Source: Gossypium raimondii
Lineage: Eukaryota; Streptophyta; Magnoliopsida; Malvales; Malvaceae
Length of the DNA stretch: 64,000 nucleotides
Direction: 5' to 3'
Assembly: GCF_025698545.1 (NCBI RefSeq)
Contig: NC_068569.1
Coordinates: 23,932,001 to 23,996,000, forward strand
The translations under genes were made by a program, and so were the position numbers. Of this stretch, positions 24,548 to 37,033 are shown in pieces. The first letter of the stretch is position 1. The number at the start of each line of letters is the position of its first letter. The notes under the pieces were generated by a model. The model saw only the letters and a list, made by a program, of their open reading frames with translations, did not search any database and was not told where the DNA came from.

Positions 24548-24909
24548 TGTTAGAGTTGTGTAATCTAAATTCTTATTAAAAAAGTGGTAAGATAGGGGGA
24601 TCTGTGAGGGCGGAGGCCCCTGCGCTACGGTATAGACTGCACAAGTGAAATCCATATAGAAGTACACTTCTTCTATTTGATATTGATTTGAATAAGGTGT
24701 TTCAACATTACTGCATTGCTATTAGAATAAGATTTTTAAACCTATAAATAGATGTAATCGTCTCTCCTCTTATGTCATTCGAATTTAATAGTTAGTGAAT
24801 TTTCTTCTCCACTGCCCGTGATTTTTTTCCCGAAAGGGTTTCCACATAATAAAATCTAAGTATTCTATTTTTTCTCTATTTTTTTACAATTCATTATCAT
24901 TATCAACAT
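24548..24909 (+). mobile_element. copia-type solo LTR (related to 40960-41322)
   Basis: It starts TGTTAGAG and ends ATTATCAACA. Inside are CCATATAGAAGTACACTTCT, a TATA-like CCTATAAATAGATG, and GCCCGTGATTTTTTTCCCG with GAAAGGGTTTCCACA, the usual layout of a Ty1/copia LTR promoter and R region. It aligns along its whole length with the LTR at 40960-41322. No pol sequence is attached. The flanks ACAAG and TTTGA do not match, so either the target duplication has decayed or an end is slightly off. Confidence 0.65.
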
Positions 24910-26838
24910 TTGATTTTCATTGTTGTTTCTTTTATAATTAACTTTTACTAAAGAAATTTCAATGAGTAAACTTTATATAAAAAAATATTTATCCAAGCAA
25001 AACAATCACAAATATTAGCATTTTGAAATGATTCATTTTAAATTATTGGCATTTTAAAACTTTTAAATTTTAAAATTTTCATGCAAACATTATGTTTGGA
25101 TAAATAATTATAAAGGTAAAAGAAAATTTATATATTATTTGAATAATTAAAATTAATAAAAGAAATTAAAGTAAATGAGGTACCTCAAGCTTTCTTTTCT
25201 TTTTCTTTTGGTAAATAATGAAAAGACAAAAGAAATGATTTATTATAACAATATTTTCCATTTATATATTTTTATAAAATAAATGAGGTATCTCAACCTT
25301 ATGTTTGGGTTGAAGCAGGAGAAAGGAACATCATTTCTTTATTTGGATAGGTTTTCTAATTCATAATTGTAAAATATTATTATAATTATTTTTTTTACAT
25401 TATCTATTCAAATAAAAATGGTTAAATTTGTTTTACATTTTTCTAAGCTATTTACTTCTTTTTTGTTTTGCTCAACGATGACGCTAGCATACGTATTGAC
25501 TATCATCTGCCTTTTTCTCCCTCTACACCAACCCCCTCTTTCTTTTTTTCTTTTTTTTCTTATTCACTCTGTGTGCCTTCTCTCTTTTTAGTTTGTAAAT
25601 ATATTTTGTGAGCTCTTCATTTACTCTATGTGCTTTCATTTTTTTTTTCAGTTTATAGATCTATTTTGTAGGTATCTTCATTGTCTTCCTAAGCTGTGAT
25701 GGACAAATGATGGTGTTGTCGTTGAACCTTCACTAACGACCAGTAGTTTTTCTTGAAAAGTGTGTTGGTCGTAGATACTTGAATAATGGTTCTTTATCGG
25801 CTTCTTAATCTGCTTCTATTTTGAAATAATAAGTAATTTCACGAGTCAATTTGAACCTGTGTTGTATTTAAGTTTTACATGTTTGCTTGTTTGTTTTCCA
25901 TTGTTAAATAAGTTTTCACTTTCGAAAGTTTTTATCTTGTCTTGTACGTAATTTTAGCGGGTTTCGTAGTCGTCCTCCCTAGTTTGGTGGATGTTCGGTT
26001 CTTTTACCGGTTTTGCTGGTTGCTTTGAACCATTTGGGGTTCTTTTACCGATTCTTTTACATGTTCACTTAAAACATGTTGTGTTTAAATTGTGACAAAG
26101 CCTATTGTCAACATGCCGTAATGTTCAATTGATGCTGATATGGGAAGAGAATGAATTATAAAATGATTGCATCTGATTCTCTAAAAGAGAATTAGATGTA
26201 TCTCAACTTGAGAGATTGCATTGGAAGCTTTAGATATTGAAAGGGGACAGCCATCCATCCCATACCTTTCCTTTCTTCTTCATAAAAAAAGCTCAGATTC
26301 CATTTTTGTGTTAATGTTAAAAGTCATCTATGATGCTTCTCCTTTTTTATCCCATTTCTCCATCCATCACATTTCAATTTCAATCTTTCATCTTAGATTG
26401 TGATTATGTGCTTTTATTCTATTTAATCTAAATATTCCCAATTTCCTTTTTTATTTAATATTAGAAAATAAAAAAATTATTTATATAGTTTTGTAAAGCT
26501 TAATATATTACTTGATATCCGAATTTCTTAATATGGTTTTTAATGTATGTGTTATTTTTGGTTCAGTATCTAACAAAAATTATATATTTTGGTAGTCAAA
26601 GGTGATGGTGTTAACTTTTAGTATTTACTCTAAATTTTAAATTTGATTTAAGTATAGTTAATTGCTAATATTATTAACGAGTTACTAATTTGGTACCATA
26701 ATGTGTGATTTTTGTTAAATATATGTATCGCATTAGACTAAAAAACAATACAAGTACCACGTTAAATAAAATATGTTAAACTCAAGTACTAAATATGTAT
26801 TAAGCCTTTGTATGATTATATTTCAAATATGAATTAAA
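24910..26838. other. intergenic DNA without a recognised gene
   Basis: AT-rich outside a more mixed part at about 25470-26420 that includes the phrases TTCTTTTACCGGTTTTGCTGG and GGGTTCTTTTACCGATTC. These could belong to an old retroelement or a non-coding transcript, but no coding frame or repeat end supports a call. Confidence 0.5.
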
Positions 26839-28401
26839 GTACTTGTACAACCCAATTTTATGCCCAGGCCCAATAGGCCCAACAAACCCAACTAACCCAA
26901 TGATCAAACCCAAACTGACCCAAATTGAAACCTAGCCCAACAAGCCCAAAAACACCTAAAATATTTCAGCAAAAAAACCTAATCCCCAACCCTAGGGCAC
27001 CGTAGCCTTGCTGCTCCCATGTGTGGCCGTACGCCTCCTCTGCCACCGCTTGTCAGCCTTGCACCAAAACAACAAGTTGACCTCGCCCCATAACCTGCAA
27101 GAAGGACGAAAATAGCAGCCAAGAACAGTAGAGGCAGCGTAATAACAGTGAAAAATAAAAGAAAAACATTTTGTATTTCAGCTTTATAAGCCCAAAAATC
27201 AAACAATGTAAAGGGGACGGATATTCAAAAATCAATCGAAAAATCCCGAAGGTTTATATCTATTGTCATTTTAGTTTTTGTTTCGTTTTGTAGTCTACTT
27301 TTATTTTATTTTATTTATTTATTTTATTTTTTACATACGGAAATAAAATAAAAGACAAAGGGAAGGAACTCACCTGTTTTCGGGTTTTCAACGCCGTGGA
27401 CGACCGAGGAAGTCGTCTCCGAGGAAAGACGGCTGGAAACCGAAAGGTTTCTTGAGCTTTTGGGGCATTTTTGTTAATGTGTCAGGGTTTTTGAACTCAG
27501 ATTTGGGTTTAGGGGGTTTGAAAGGATTGAACCAGAGATTTTAGCCTTTTTCGGCCACCGCATACAGCGGCACCGTCGCCGGCAGACGGCGGTCGACATA
27601 GTGGCCGGTGATCGGAAGTTGACCGGACCCTAGACCGAACTCAATGGCTGAGGGGAGAGTTTTGAAGAGTTTTCTTTCTTTTTTTTAAGTAAGGGGTTAA
27701 AATGAATTTTTTGGAAATTTTAGGGTTTTTATAGGATACCAAAACGGTATCGTTTTGGAGTGGTCTCAAAGGCCCAAAACGGCGTCGTTTTGGCCTAACC
27801 CGATTTAGCCGAGCCGACCCGCTAGCAGGATCCGCGTGTTTTTGCGGAATGGTCTATTTGCGCATTTAGCCCTTCTGCTTTTTTAATTATTTTGCAATCA
27901 AGTTTCCTTTAGTTTTTTTAATTTGGCCCTAAAATTTCTTTCAGATTTCAATTCGATCCACTTTGAAGCTGTGCATTTGGGGGGATGAGATTATTTCTCA
28001 TTTGGTCCCTCCTTGTTATTCACGCATTCAATGTGGTCCTCCCCTTTTATTTATTTTCAAATCCGCCCCATTTTTTTATTTTTATTTCAATTTAGTCCAT
28101 GTTTTTAGCTATTTTATTATTTAATTAATTATTTTAATGTTATTATCATTATTTTATTATACCATTAATCTTATGTTGTTATTATTATTATTTATTCATT
28201 TATACCTTTTAAATTTCAAATTTTGTTATATATATATACATGCATACATTTTATAATAATACATATGCGTATATATTTCTTAATTTTTTAAATATATATA
28301 TACACATACTTTTATATATTTTCTATGCTTCATAATTTTATATACATACTTATATATTTTTTTTACATTTTAAAATATGTATATTTTTATATATATCTAT
28401 A

Positions 28402-28565
28402 TTTTTTTTAAAATAAAAGACTGGGACTTTAATTAATGAAAAAAGAATAAAACAAAACCAATCCACCGGACCCAAACAAAGGCCCAAAACAAAATGAAAC
28501 CACAAAGTGATGGCCTAAAAACAACAAAGAAATAACTTCCTAAGAGCCTTTCTGATAACTTACTG
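28402..28565 (-). mobile_element. 5'-truncated LINE tail nested in the gypsy LTR
   Basis: On the plus strand a T-run at 28402-28409 is followed by AAAATAAAAGACTGGGACTT. This matches the reverse complement of the 3' end of the LINE at 30111-35795, which has AATAAAATCCCAGTCTTATTTT before its poly(A). The piece is only about 160 bp and non-coding. It must be younger than the LTR it sits in. Confidence 0.6.
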
Positions 28566-28966
28566 ACTTCAAATACATATATTTTTCTTATATGTACATA
28601 TATATATATTTTTATATTTTATAATTTTTATCTATTCTCTTTGTTGTTATAATTGATTCACTTGGTGTTTATTTATTTATTTATTTATTTATATGTCCAT
28701 TATCATAAAAAACATTTTAGTTTTATTTGTCTATTTACTTGTTATTTTATATGTAATCGATTTGTCCTTTTTCTTTATTTATTATTTTGTTGTGATTGCT
28801 TGTGTTATCTATGTTCACATCGTCGTATTCATTATTGTTATTTATTAACGTGGCATTTATTCATATATCAAATTTAACATTACATCAATTTTTACCGAAA
28901 TTTGTAAAAAAGGAAATTTTGAAAATAAATGTAATACTCGGTATTTGGGATCTTCGAGAGGATTGA

Positions 28967-29310
28967 GCCCTAACGTATTGGGTTCCAATTTTTTTCGTTG
29001 AATCTAAATAATCGAGAATACTCTTTAATCAAAAAACATAAAAGTTCTTTATTGGGAGTTCGATACGTTGTGTCCTAACGCATTGGATATGACATGTTGT
29101 TTTCTCGAGATGAGGATTTTTCTAAAAAATAATAAAGGCAATATTCAATGTTTGAAATTTTGAGAAATCGTGTCCTAACGTATTGGACTACAATTTCTTC
29201 ATCTGACTTAAACAATTGAATATCCTTTTGAATTTTATTGCATGAGTTTTCTTTAAGGACAAGCTCATTTTAGAGGATGTGAAATATCATGCCCTAACTC
29301 ATTGGGTATG
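28967..29310 (+). repeat. four phased CCTAACGYATTGG repeats in the gypsy LTR
   Basis: The motif occurs at about 28969, 29074, 29174 and 29293, spacing about 105, 100 and 119 bp. What follows it alternates: copies 1 and 3 continue with TTCCAATTT/CTACAATTT and a TTGAATCTAAA- or CTGACTTAAA-like block. Copies 2 and 4 continue with ATATGACAT/GTATGACAT and a CGAGATGAG- or CGAAATGAG-like block. It is therefore a two-unit higher-order tandem repeat of about 200-220 bp. Confidence 0.7.
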
Positions 29311-30306
29311 ACATTTTCTCTCTCCGAAATGAGAGGGTCTTAACATATAATTTGATTTATACAAGTTTTTAATACAAGGATCGTATTTCGAATCTCTTCA
29401 AAGTTTCCAATTCTTGACACTAAGACATTAATTAATCAACTAGATACCAATTTTGGGCGTTACAAGGGTGCTAATGCTTCCTCGTACGTAACCGACTCCC
29501 GAACCCGTTTTTCTAAATTTCGTGGACCAAAATCGTTGTTTTAATAAAATGAAATTATTTATTAAACAATCAATTTTCAAGGTGTCCCGATCACACCTTA
29601 TAAAAAAGGATTGGTGGCGACTCCCATGTTCGTTTTCATTTTAAAACCAAGTCGACCCCGTTTTTATATGTCAACAGTACCTATATGTGCAATAAGACCA
29701 TGGATTTAAGAAACAGAAGATGGTAATGGGAGTGAAGTTTTAGCTGCCAATTCCAAAAGAGGATGGTGGGATTGCCATGTGACAGTGGTTCTTCTCTTCT
29801 GTTTGTATCTTAATTGCCATTTTCATTTTCAATCCCCGTTGATCTTCGATTAGTGGTCCCCCTTCCTCAATCATTTTCAGATTTGAGTCACCTGTCGAGA
29901 CTACTTGCACTTCAAAAGATTTGTATAAGCCTAAACCCATCAAATAGGATGAGTTGGACCATTTTTTAAATACAACTTAAACTGCTTGTAACGGTGGAGT
30001 CAGAATTTCTTTTGAGTCGAAATTAAATTATATATTTTTATAATAGTAAAAATATAAATTTATTATTTTAATAATTTATATCTTTATAATTTTAAAAGAT
30101 TAAATTAAATATTTTGGTTTGAGTCTGCTATTCTAACACAGTTCTGTCTGTCGCCTCTAGCACAAGTTTTAGGGTTTTGTTTGTTTTTGAAGTTTCTGGG
30201 TGTTTTTTCTGTTCTTCTTGTTTGATTCTCTACGCTGTTCAAGGATATCTCCATTCTATAAATTGGTAGGTGTGGAGCGTTTCTCTGGTTCTTAATCCCT
30301 GCAATC

Positions 30307-31304
30307 ATGGAGATTGAATTAGCACAACTATCGCTTAATGAAGAAGAAGAAGAAGAAATTTTGCAGATCTAATGAGATCTAAGGACACAAACAGAGGTAG
30401 GAGATTATCAGCTTGTGGGATGTTTCTTAACAACAAGTATTATAAATTTTTCGGCTATGAAGAGTACTTTAGCAAATTTATGGCATCCCATCTGTGGGGT
30501 GCAAATCCGAGATATGGGGGAAAAAAGGTACATTTTCAAGTTTTTTCATAACATGGATATGGAGAGATTTTTGAAGGGTCTTCCGTGGAATTTCAACAAT
30601 CATTTATTAATTCTGAGTAAATTGCGAAGAGGTGAAGATCCGCTTAAAATACCTTTAGTTTATGTGCCGTTTTGGGTAAAATCCATGATGTTCCAATTGG
30701 TTTATTTTCTGAGAGTTTAGCGAGGCTTTTGGGGAACTTTATTAGAGTTTTCCTAGAGTATGATGGTTCAGATTTGGGTAAGGAAAATCGCAATTATATG
30801 AGAGTTAGGGTGCAGATTGATGTTAGGAAGCCATTAAGAAGAAAGAAGCAGGTTATGTCTAGTAGAGTATGCTCGTATATCAAGTTCAAATATGAACGTT
30901 TATCGCTATTTTGTTTTTTCTGTGGTCGTTTAGGACACAATGACTCTTATTGCGAGACAAAAATGATGATGGGAACAGATTTCACAGAGATTGGTTGGGA
31001 TTTATCTTTGCGGGCCCCATCCCATAGAGCTCTATCAATGAACAATATTTGGCTACGAGAAGAAAAGGACGGGGACAGGGAAGGGAGTTGGATGGAAAAT
31101 AGATCAAAGGGGCTGAACCCAAAGAATGGAGATCTAAAAGGAAGTACGAAGAAAACCATTGATCCTATACTGGGGTTTAGCTTAGAAGGGAAAGAATCAG
31201 CTATGGATAAACAGAAAGAGAAATTATGTCCCCATCAGACGTATGCGTTAATGGATCATTATTTGGAAGATGAAGTTATAATGGAGGAGGAAGGGAAAAA
31301 GTGA
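30307..31304 (+). pseudogene. LINE ORF1 (nucleic-acid binding, CCHC), broken
   Basis: The frame begins MEIELAQLSLNEEEEEE at 30307 and soon meets a stop (TAA at about 30370). A DUF4283-like domain follows at about 30415-30720 (GVQIRDMGEKRYIFKFF, then DMERFLKGLPWNF). A frame change near 30690 leads into KIHDVPIGLFSESLARLLGN and the CCHC knuckle CFFCGRLGHNDSYC at about 30918-30960. ORF1 proteins of plant L1 elements coat the element RNA and act as chaperones. At least one stop and one frameshift make this copy non-functional. Confidence 0.85.
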
Positions 31305-31375
31305 AATAGGGGTGAGATGGAAGGTCAAATTCTTTTATCATTGGCGGCTACCAAGAGGTTAGCCGACCGGGTGCA

Positions 31376-34300
31376 ATGAAAATCATAAGCTGAAACGTTC
31401 GTAGTTTGGGGAGACAACGGACGGTTACAAGACTTTGGTATTTACTGAAGTTAAAAGCTCCCCAAATAGTCTTCTTTATGGAGACAAAACTCAACAGAAA
31501 GCAGATGGAACTAGTGCGTAGGAGATGTGGGTATCTCAATAGTATTGAAGTTGATTTTGAAGGTACAAGGGGAGGATTATGTTTAGCATGAAAAACTGAT
31601 GTTGATATAATTCTTCGTAGTTTTTCTAAAAGGTATATTGATGTGTTAGTTGAAGATAATGAAAGAGGAGTAAAATAGAGACTTACTGGATTTTATGGAT
31701 CTCTATATGTACAGGATATGAATGATTCATGGGAAATTTTGAAGAGCTTAGCTACAATAGTGGACATTCCATGGCTGGTTTGTGGAGATTTCAATAAAAT
31801 CATGTATAGATTTGAAAAAAAAGGAGGATTACCCAGAGACGAGAGAAGAATGGAATGTTTCCGGAAAATGCTTGAAGATTGTCAATTGTATGATGTGAGT
31901 TTTGAGGGAAGTTGGTTCACTTGGGAGAGAGGTAACCTACCAGAAACAAATATACGAGAACGACTTGATAGAGGAGTTGCTAACATAGGTTGGATTACGA
32001 TGTTTCCAAAAGTAAAAACCCAACATCTTATCCATTCGTTCTCAGATCATTGTCCTCTTCTCATCGATAGTACTGAAAAAGCAGTGAAAGTACGGAGCAG
32101 CAATTTTAAATTTAAAGCTTGGTGGCTAATGAAGGATTCTTTCATTGAGGTGGTTCAAGGTATATGGGAGAAATCATCAGGGGAATTGTTGCAGAGGTTG
32201 AAGAGTTTGAAAACAGGATTAAATGAGTGGGTCAGGGAAATTCAAATCAAGAGAAAGAAATCTAAACAAACTCTTACAAAAAAACTTGGGAGTTAGTTTA
32301 CGCTGAAAGGGATGATAAGATCTTAGCTGAGTTGATAGAGACAAGAATAAATTTGAACTTTGAGATTGAAAAAGATAAATGCTACTGGGAACAAAGAGCT
32401 AGAATAAATTGGCTGAAATTTGGGGACAAAAACACAAAATTCTTTCATAGTCAAGCTTCACAACGGAAGAGAAAACATTCTATTCATAAGTTGGTGAATG
32501 AAGAAAGGAGAGAATTGGCGTTTTTACAGGACATTGAAGAAGCTATGCGATCTTACTTTCAAAATCTGTTCTTGACTGAAAGAAGAGGGAATTACGATTG
32601 TATACTATCAAGGATTGAGCGATGTATTCAAGTAGAAGACAATCAAAGTCTTACAGCACCATATACAAGAGAGGAAATCACGGAAGCAATTTTTGATATG
32701 GGACCAACAAAGGCTCCAGGGGAGGATGGTTTTCCAGCAGTTTTTTACCAGAAGTGTTGGCAGATTTTGAGAGAAGACGTCATATACTTTTGCTCTCGAA
32801 TACTGAATGGAGATATGGAGGTTAGTCCTATTAATTCTACAAATATTGTTCTTATACCCAAAGTTAATAATCCATTGTCAGTGACGCAATATAGGCCGAT
32901 TAGTCTTTGCAAAGTACTTTATAAAATTATTGCGAAGGTAATAGCTAGTAGACTTCGAAAGGTTATTGGAAAATGTATCGATGAAGACCAAAGTGCTTTT
33001 GTGTCTAGTCGGTTAATTTCAGACAATGTGATGCTAGCATATGAAGTATTGCATAAATTAAAACAGAAGAGACTAGGGAAGAAAGGATTTATGACCATTA
33101 AACTTGATATGAGTAAAGCTTATGACAGGGTTGAATGGAGTTTTATAGAAGAAATCATGATAAGAATGGGGTTTGATCTTAACTGGGTAAGGGTCATTAT
33201 GAAATGCGTCTCTATTGTTTTCTACTCTGTAGTCATTAATAGACATAGCGTGGTAAAATTTTCGCCAACCAGAGGATTGAGACAAGGTCATCCTCTCAGC
33301 CCGTTTTTATTTCTTTTATGCGGTGAGAGCTTATCGAGCTTATTGAGACAGACAACGAAAAAAGGCACCTTAAACGGAGTGAGGGTTAGTAGAAATGGGC
33401 CACAGGTTTCCCATCTTTTATTTGCTGAGGATTGCATTTTATTTGGAGAAGTAACAAGCAGGGGTGCTAACATTTTCAAAGATATTTTAGATGAATACAA
33501 AACTCAGTCGGGACAGTGTGTAAACTTTGAAAAACCTTCAGTATTTTTTAGCAAAAACACGTTGGAAGAGGATAGAAGACAAATTGTAAATTTGATCGGG
33601 GTCCGGAGGTCGAATGAACCAGAACGATATTTGGGGTTGCCCAATATGGTGGGTCGAAGGAAGAAGGAAGCTTTTCAAAGTTTGAAGGACCGGTTCAAAA
33701 AATGCATCAACAATTGGAGCAAAAGATTTCTATCACAATGAGGTAAAGAAGTTTATATAAAGGCCATTCTACAAGCTATTCCAACCTATTCGATGGCTTG
33801 TTTTCTATTTTCTAGAACGCTATGTGATGAGTTGGAAAGCATAGTTGCTAAATTTTGGTGGCAGAAAGGAAAGGGCAGAAGAGGAATACATTGGTGCACT
33901 TGGAAAAATCTCTGTTCATTAAAAGAAAACGGTGGGATATGCTTTCGGAATTTCGGCCAATTCAATATTGCGTTATTAGTGAAGCAAGGTTGGCGTCTCA
34001 TTAATTACCCAAATTCTTTATTAGCCAGAATTTTAAAAGCAAAGTATTACCCACACTCTAGTTTCTTAACTGCGAAGCTGGGAAACTTACATTCTTTTAC
34101 CTAGAAAAGTATCTGGGCTGCAAAGGGTCTTCTCAAAAAAGGAATGTGTTGGAGAGTGGGCAGAGGGAACAGAATCTCGATATGGGAATATTACTGGATT
34201 CAGGGAATTGATAAAATTGATGCACATAACAGAACAAACAGAGGAGAAATACAGTTAGTTTCGGATCTTATTGATGTTTCAAACAGAGAATGGAAATTGG

Positions 34301-35460
34301 AATTGGTTAATAATACCTTTCAAGAGGACATTGCTCAGAAAATTCTTTAGATTCCCCTTGCAGAGATTGAACATGAGGATTTCCAGGTTTGAAAAGGAGA
34401 ATTATCTAGCGAGTTTTCAGTCCGCAGTGCCTATAAACTATTACAAGATGCTAATCTGGATCCTAGAAACTATTTATTACAGACCGAAACAAAAGAATTT
34501 TACAAGAAACTTTGGAGCCTACAGATGCCATCAAAAATTGCATTTACAATCTGGAGGATCTCTTGGGATTTTATTCCAAACTTTGCTAATCTCAGAATCA
34601 AGAGAGTTGTTACAAATGACAGATGCCCCCGATGCAGATCTGAAGTTGAAGGAAGCCTCCACGTCTTCTAAGATTGCCCTATGACAACTGAAGTCTACCA
34701 TTTGTTAAATTTCTCATGGATTATGAATAATACGAGTCAGTCTTTGTGGGAATGGCTAACCTGGGTTTTCAAGAGGAGTAACAACGGCCAATGTCTACTT
34801 TTCTGTTATGCGTTATGGTGGATATGGTTCTCGAGAAATCAATTTATTCATGAGAGGAAAAACACAATATGAAGGGTTTAAATACTTAATATTCAAAGAT
34901 ATATGGCAGAATAGGAAGGATTAAAAGCTTTAAAGAATAATGAGAGAATATGCAGAAGCTATAGAGTACAGGAGGACATACCGAGAGTCAGGATCCATTT
35001 TGATGCTGCGTACGACAACAAAACTTTCAGATCAGCGTCTGGCATGGTAGGATGGGATCTGAGGGGAAACTTAATGGTGTTAAAGACAGTTATCCATAGA
35101 AATGTTCGTTCTCCCTTCGCGGCAGAGGCATATGCATGTTTAGATGGTACAACGCTAGGGATTTCACTAAGAACCCAGTCAGTAAAACTTATGGGGGATT
35201 CAAGAACAGTAATAAGAAAATGTCAGGAGACTTCCACAGACAAATCAGCAATCGGAGCCATTATCGGAGATATTCAGAACAAGAAATCTGATTTTCAAGA
35301 ACTCATTTTTCAGTATATTCAAAGATCGGAGAACTCATATACTCACAGATTAGCAAAAAATGCGCCTGAGAAAGGAGAGACTACTTATCTGAGGGGAGAA
35401 GAACTGGATCGCCATGCTTTTGCCTCGGTAGTAGGAATTTGGTCAAGAAATCCAGATTGA
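31376..35460 (+). pseudogene. LINE ORF2 (endonuclease, reverse transcriptase, RNase H), broken
   Basis: The start MKIIS is followed by TGA where a Trp (SWN) is expected. The APE-type endonuclease runs to about 32090, with GDFN at about 31783 and SDHCPLLID at about 32042, and carries extra stops near 31590 and 31676. A frameshift near 32290 precedes the reverse transcriptase (32332-33741), which has PLSVTQYRPISLC, LDMSKAYDRVEW (about 33103) and FAEDC (33421-33435) where FADD is the rule. A stop at 33739-33741 and further breaks follow. A zf-RVT-like part (about 34400-34680) and an RNase H part (about 34980-35440, with FAAEAYACLDG and MGDSRTVIRKC) complete the order. The order matches plant L1 lineages; the copy cannot produce an active protein. 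Confidence 0.9.
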
Positions 35461-35941
35461 AGATTTGATTCACAGAAGAAGAAACCAAAAAAGATAGCAG
35501 AATGAAGTATTAATGTCTTGAGGACTGCTTTCGATGGAACGCTAGGAGCTTTGTAAATGACGATTCAACAGACACTTTTTGAAATCCAGCTGTTTTAGAT
35601 TTGACTGGGTTAGGTTTTAAGTAATTTTAATTTCATTTATTGTTCTCTAGTTTCCATTTAGTTTAGTAAGAAGTTTTGATAGTTTTTCAATTTAGTTTTT
35701 CTTTGATAGACCTTAGGGTTATTGATTGGGCCGTCTCTTAGTTTTGTTTCTTTAATCTATCTCAATAAAATCCCAGTCTTATTTTCAAAAAAAAGAGATT
35801 AAATTAAATTCTTATTATTTTTAAGAGAGTTAAAATGTAATTTTATTATTACTAATTTAATATTTTATAAATTATAAAAAATCTAAATAATTTTTTTTTC
35901 TATTTTATGGAGCCATCCTGCTCCGCCACTGACTGCTTGTA

Positions 35942-37033
35942 CCTTGACTTTACTATATATAGTACAAACTTATATTTGTAAACCTTCATTCAGGTTCACG
36001 ATTCTAAGCTGACGCTGAATAGGGGAGAGATTAGGTCTATGTTAGAGTTAAGCAATCCAATATGTTTCTCGGTGACTGTGTTTTTTTTTTTTTTTCTATA
36101 AGTAGACCGGTATATTTGTGTTTTATATAATATTATTTAGAAAACATAATAATTAACAAATCAACTTTTCATAAAATAATAATAATTGATATTAAAATGA
36201 ATATAATATTATTTAGAAATTATATATTTATTTAAATCAATTTAATAGTACTTGCAAAATAAATAGTTTTATATTTTTAAGCAATAAAATTTTAAAATTT
36301 GAACAATATTAAAAGCAAAAATATATTAATCTAAAAACATTTTAACATTGTTTTTTTATATTTTTAAAGAATATTTTTAATGTTGCGAAATATTTGTTTT
36401 AGAAAAATTTAATAACATCGATCTTTAAACTTTGAATATATATTTTTAAATTTTATTAATTTTAACCAAATAATTAACTTTTGAAATATTCATTAAAGCA
36501 TAATTTATAATTATTTATAAAAAATAGTTTATAATTAAAATATGTTTCTGATTATTGGAATATTTTATTAAAGTATAAATGTAGAAATCTTAAATATAAA
36601 CTTTTCTCTAAATCTACTGTCATCATTCACTTAATTTGTTATTCTTACGGTATAAATACAAATATAAATTATTGCTATCATATGTACTCAGGGTGAGTAT
36701 TTACTTTAGAGTGTCTTACTCCCTCAATAGAAGGTATTGTTTTTATACGAGTTTTTGTCTTCCGTACTTTGAGGAGAATTCGGAAGGGTTTATTAAGTTT
36801 AAGAAGTATCTTGATTGGTGAAGATACGACATGTAAATTCATAGAAAAAATGTCAACATTATGCAAAACATTAATTATACATATTACGCGTGTGGAGGTT
36901 CGAACCACTAACCAAGGCATGCATCCATACCTTAATTAAAGCTGGATTAATGCTGTAAGATCCAAGTTTCAAGTCCTCTCTATTACGTTCCCCCTCCAAT
37001 TTGTAAAAATTGCAGTAGTTTAATGCATACAAT
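35942..37033. other. AT-rich intergenic DNA
   Basis: No gene seen. A T-run at about 36082-36096 and a possible old SINE piece at about 36010-36060 (GACGCTGAATAGGGGAGAG) are the only landmarks. Confidence 0.55.

Larger units (their letters stand above)
26844..29676 (+). mobile_element. solo LTR of a second gypsy-type family
   Basis: It starts TGTACAACCCAATTTTATGC and ends TTTATATGTCAACA. The flanks GTACT (26839-26843) and GTACC (29677-29681) form a 5-bp target duplication with one mismatch. Length is 2833 bp. Features inside are runs of GGCCCAA phrases near the start, a GC-rich block at about 27360-27640, an AT-rich middle, a phased CCTAACGYATTGG repeat (28967-29310), and GGTGGCGACTCC near the end, all usual in long plant gypsy LTRs. 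No gag-pol is attached, so it is a solo LTR. A LINE tail is nested at 28402-28565. Confidence 0.75.
30111..35795 (+). mobile_element. near full-length L1-type LINE retrotransposon, inactive
   Basis: AGATTAAATTAAAT occurs at 30097-30110 and 35796-35809, a perfect 14-bp target-site duplication. Between them lie a 5' leader, ORF1 with a CCHC knuckle, ORF2 with endonuclease, reverse transcriptase, zinc-binding and RNase H parts, and a 3' end AATAAAATCCCAGTC with a short A-rich tail at about 35788. The length of 5685 bp and preserved 5' leader indicate a full-length insertion. Several stops and frameshifts in both ORFs show it is dead. Confidence 0.9.
29981..35941. mobile_element. 242-bp TIR element (MULE-like MITE) split by the LINE
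   Basis: ACTGCTTGTA occurs at 29981-29990 and again at 35932-35941, a perfect 10-bp direct repeat. Directly inside lie ACGGTGGAGTCAGAATTT on the left and, reverse-complemented on the right, AGTGGCGGAGCAGGATGG, which align as inverted ends with a few changes. Removing the LINE and one of its target duplications leaves an element of about 242 bp. A 9-11 bp target duplication points to a Mutator-like element; this class call is inferred. The host sequence has no coding capacity. Confidence 0.7.

Noticed and set aside
29740..29943. Minus-strand frame with a charged composition
   Set aside because: Low complexity, no homology recognised and no splice partner; left uncalled.
30339..30357. GAA/GAAG tract as a microsatellite
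   Set aside because: It is the acidic run at the start of LINE ORF1.
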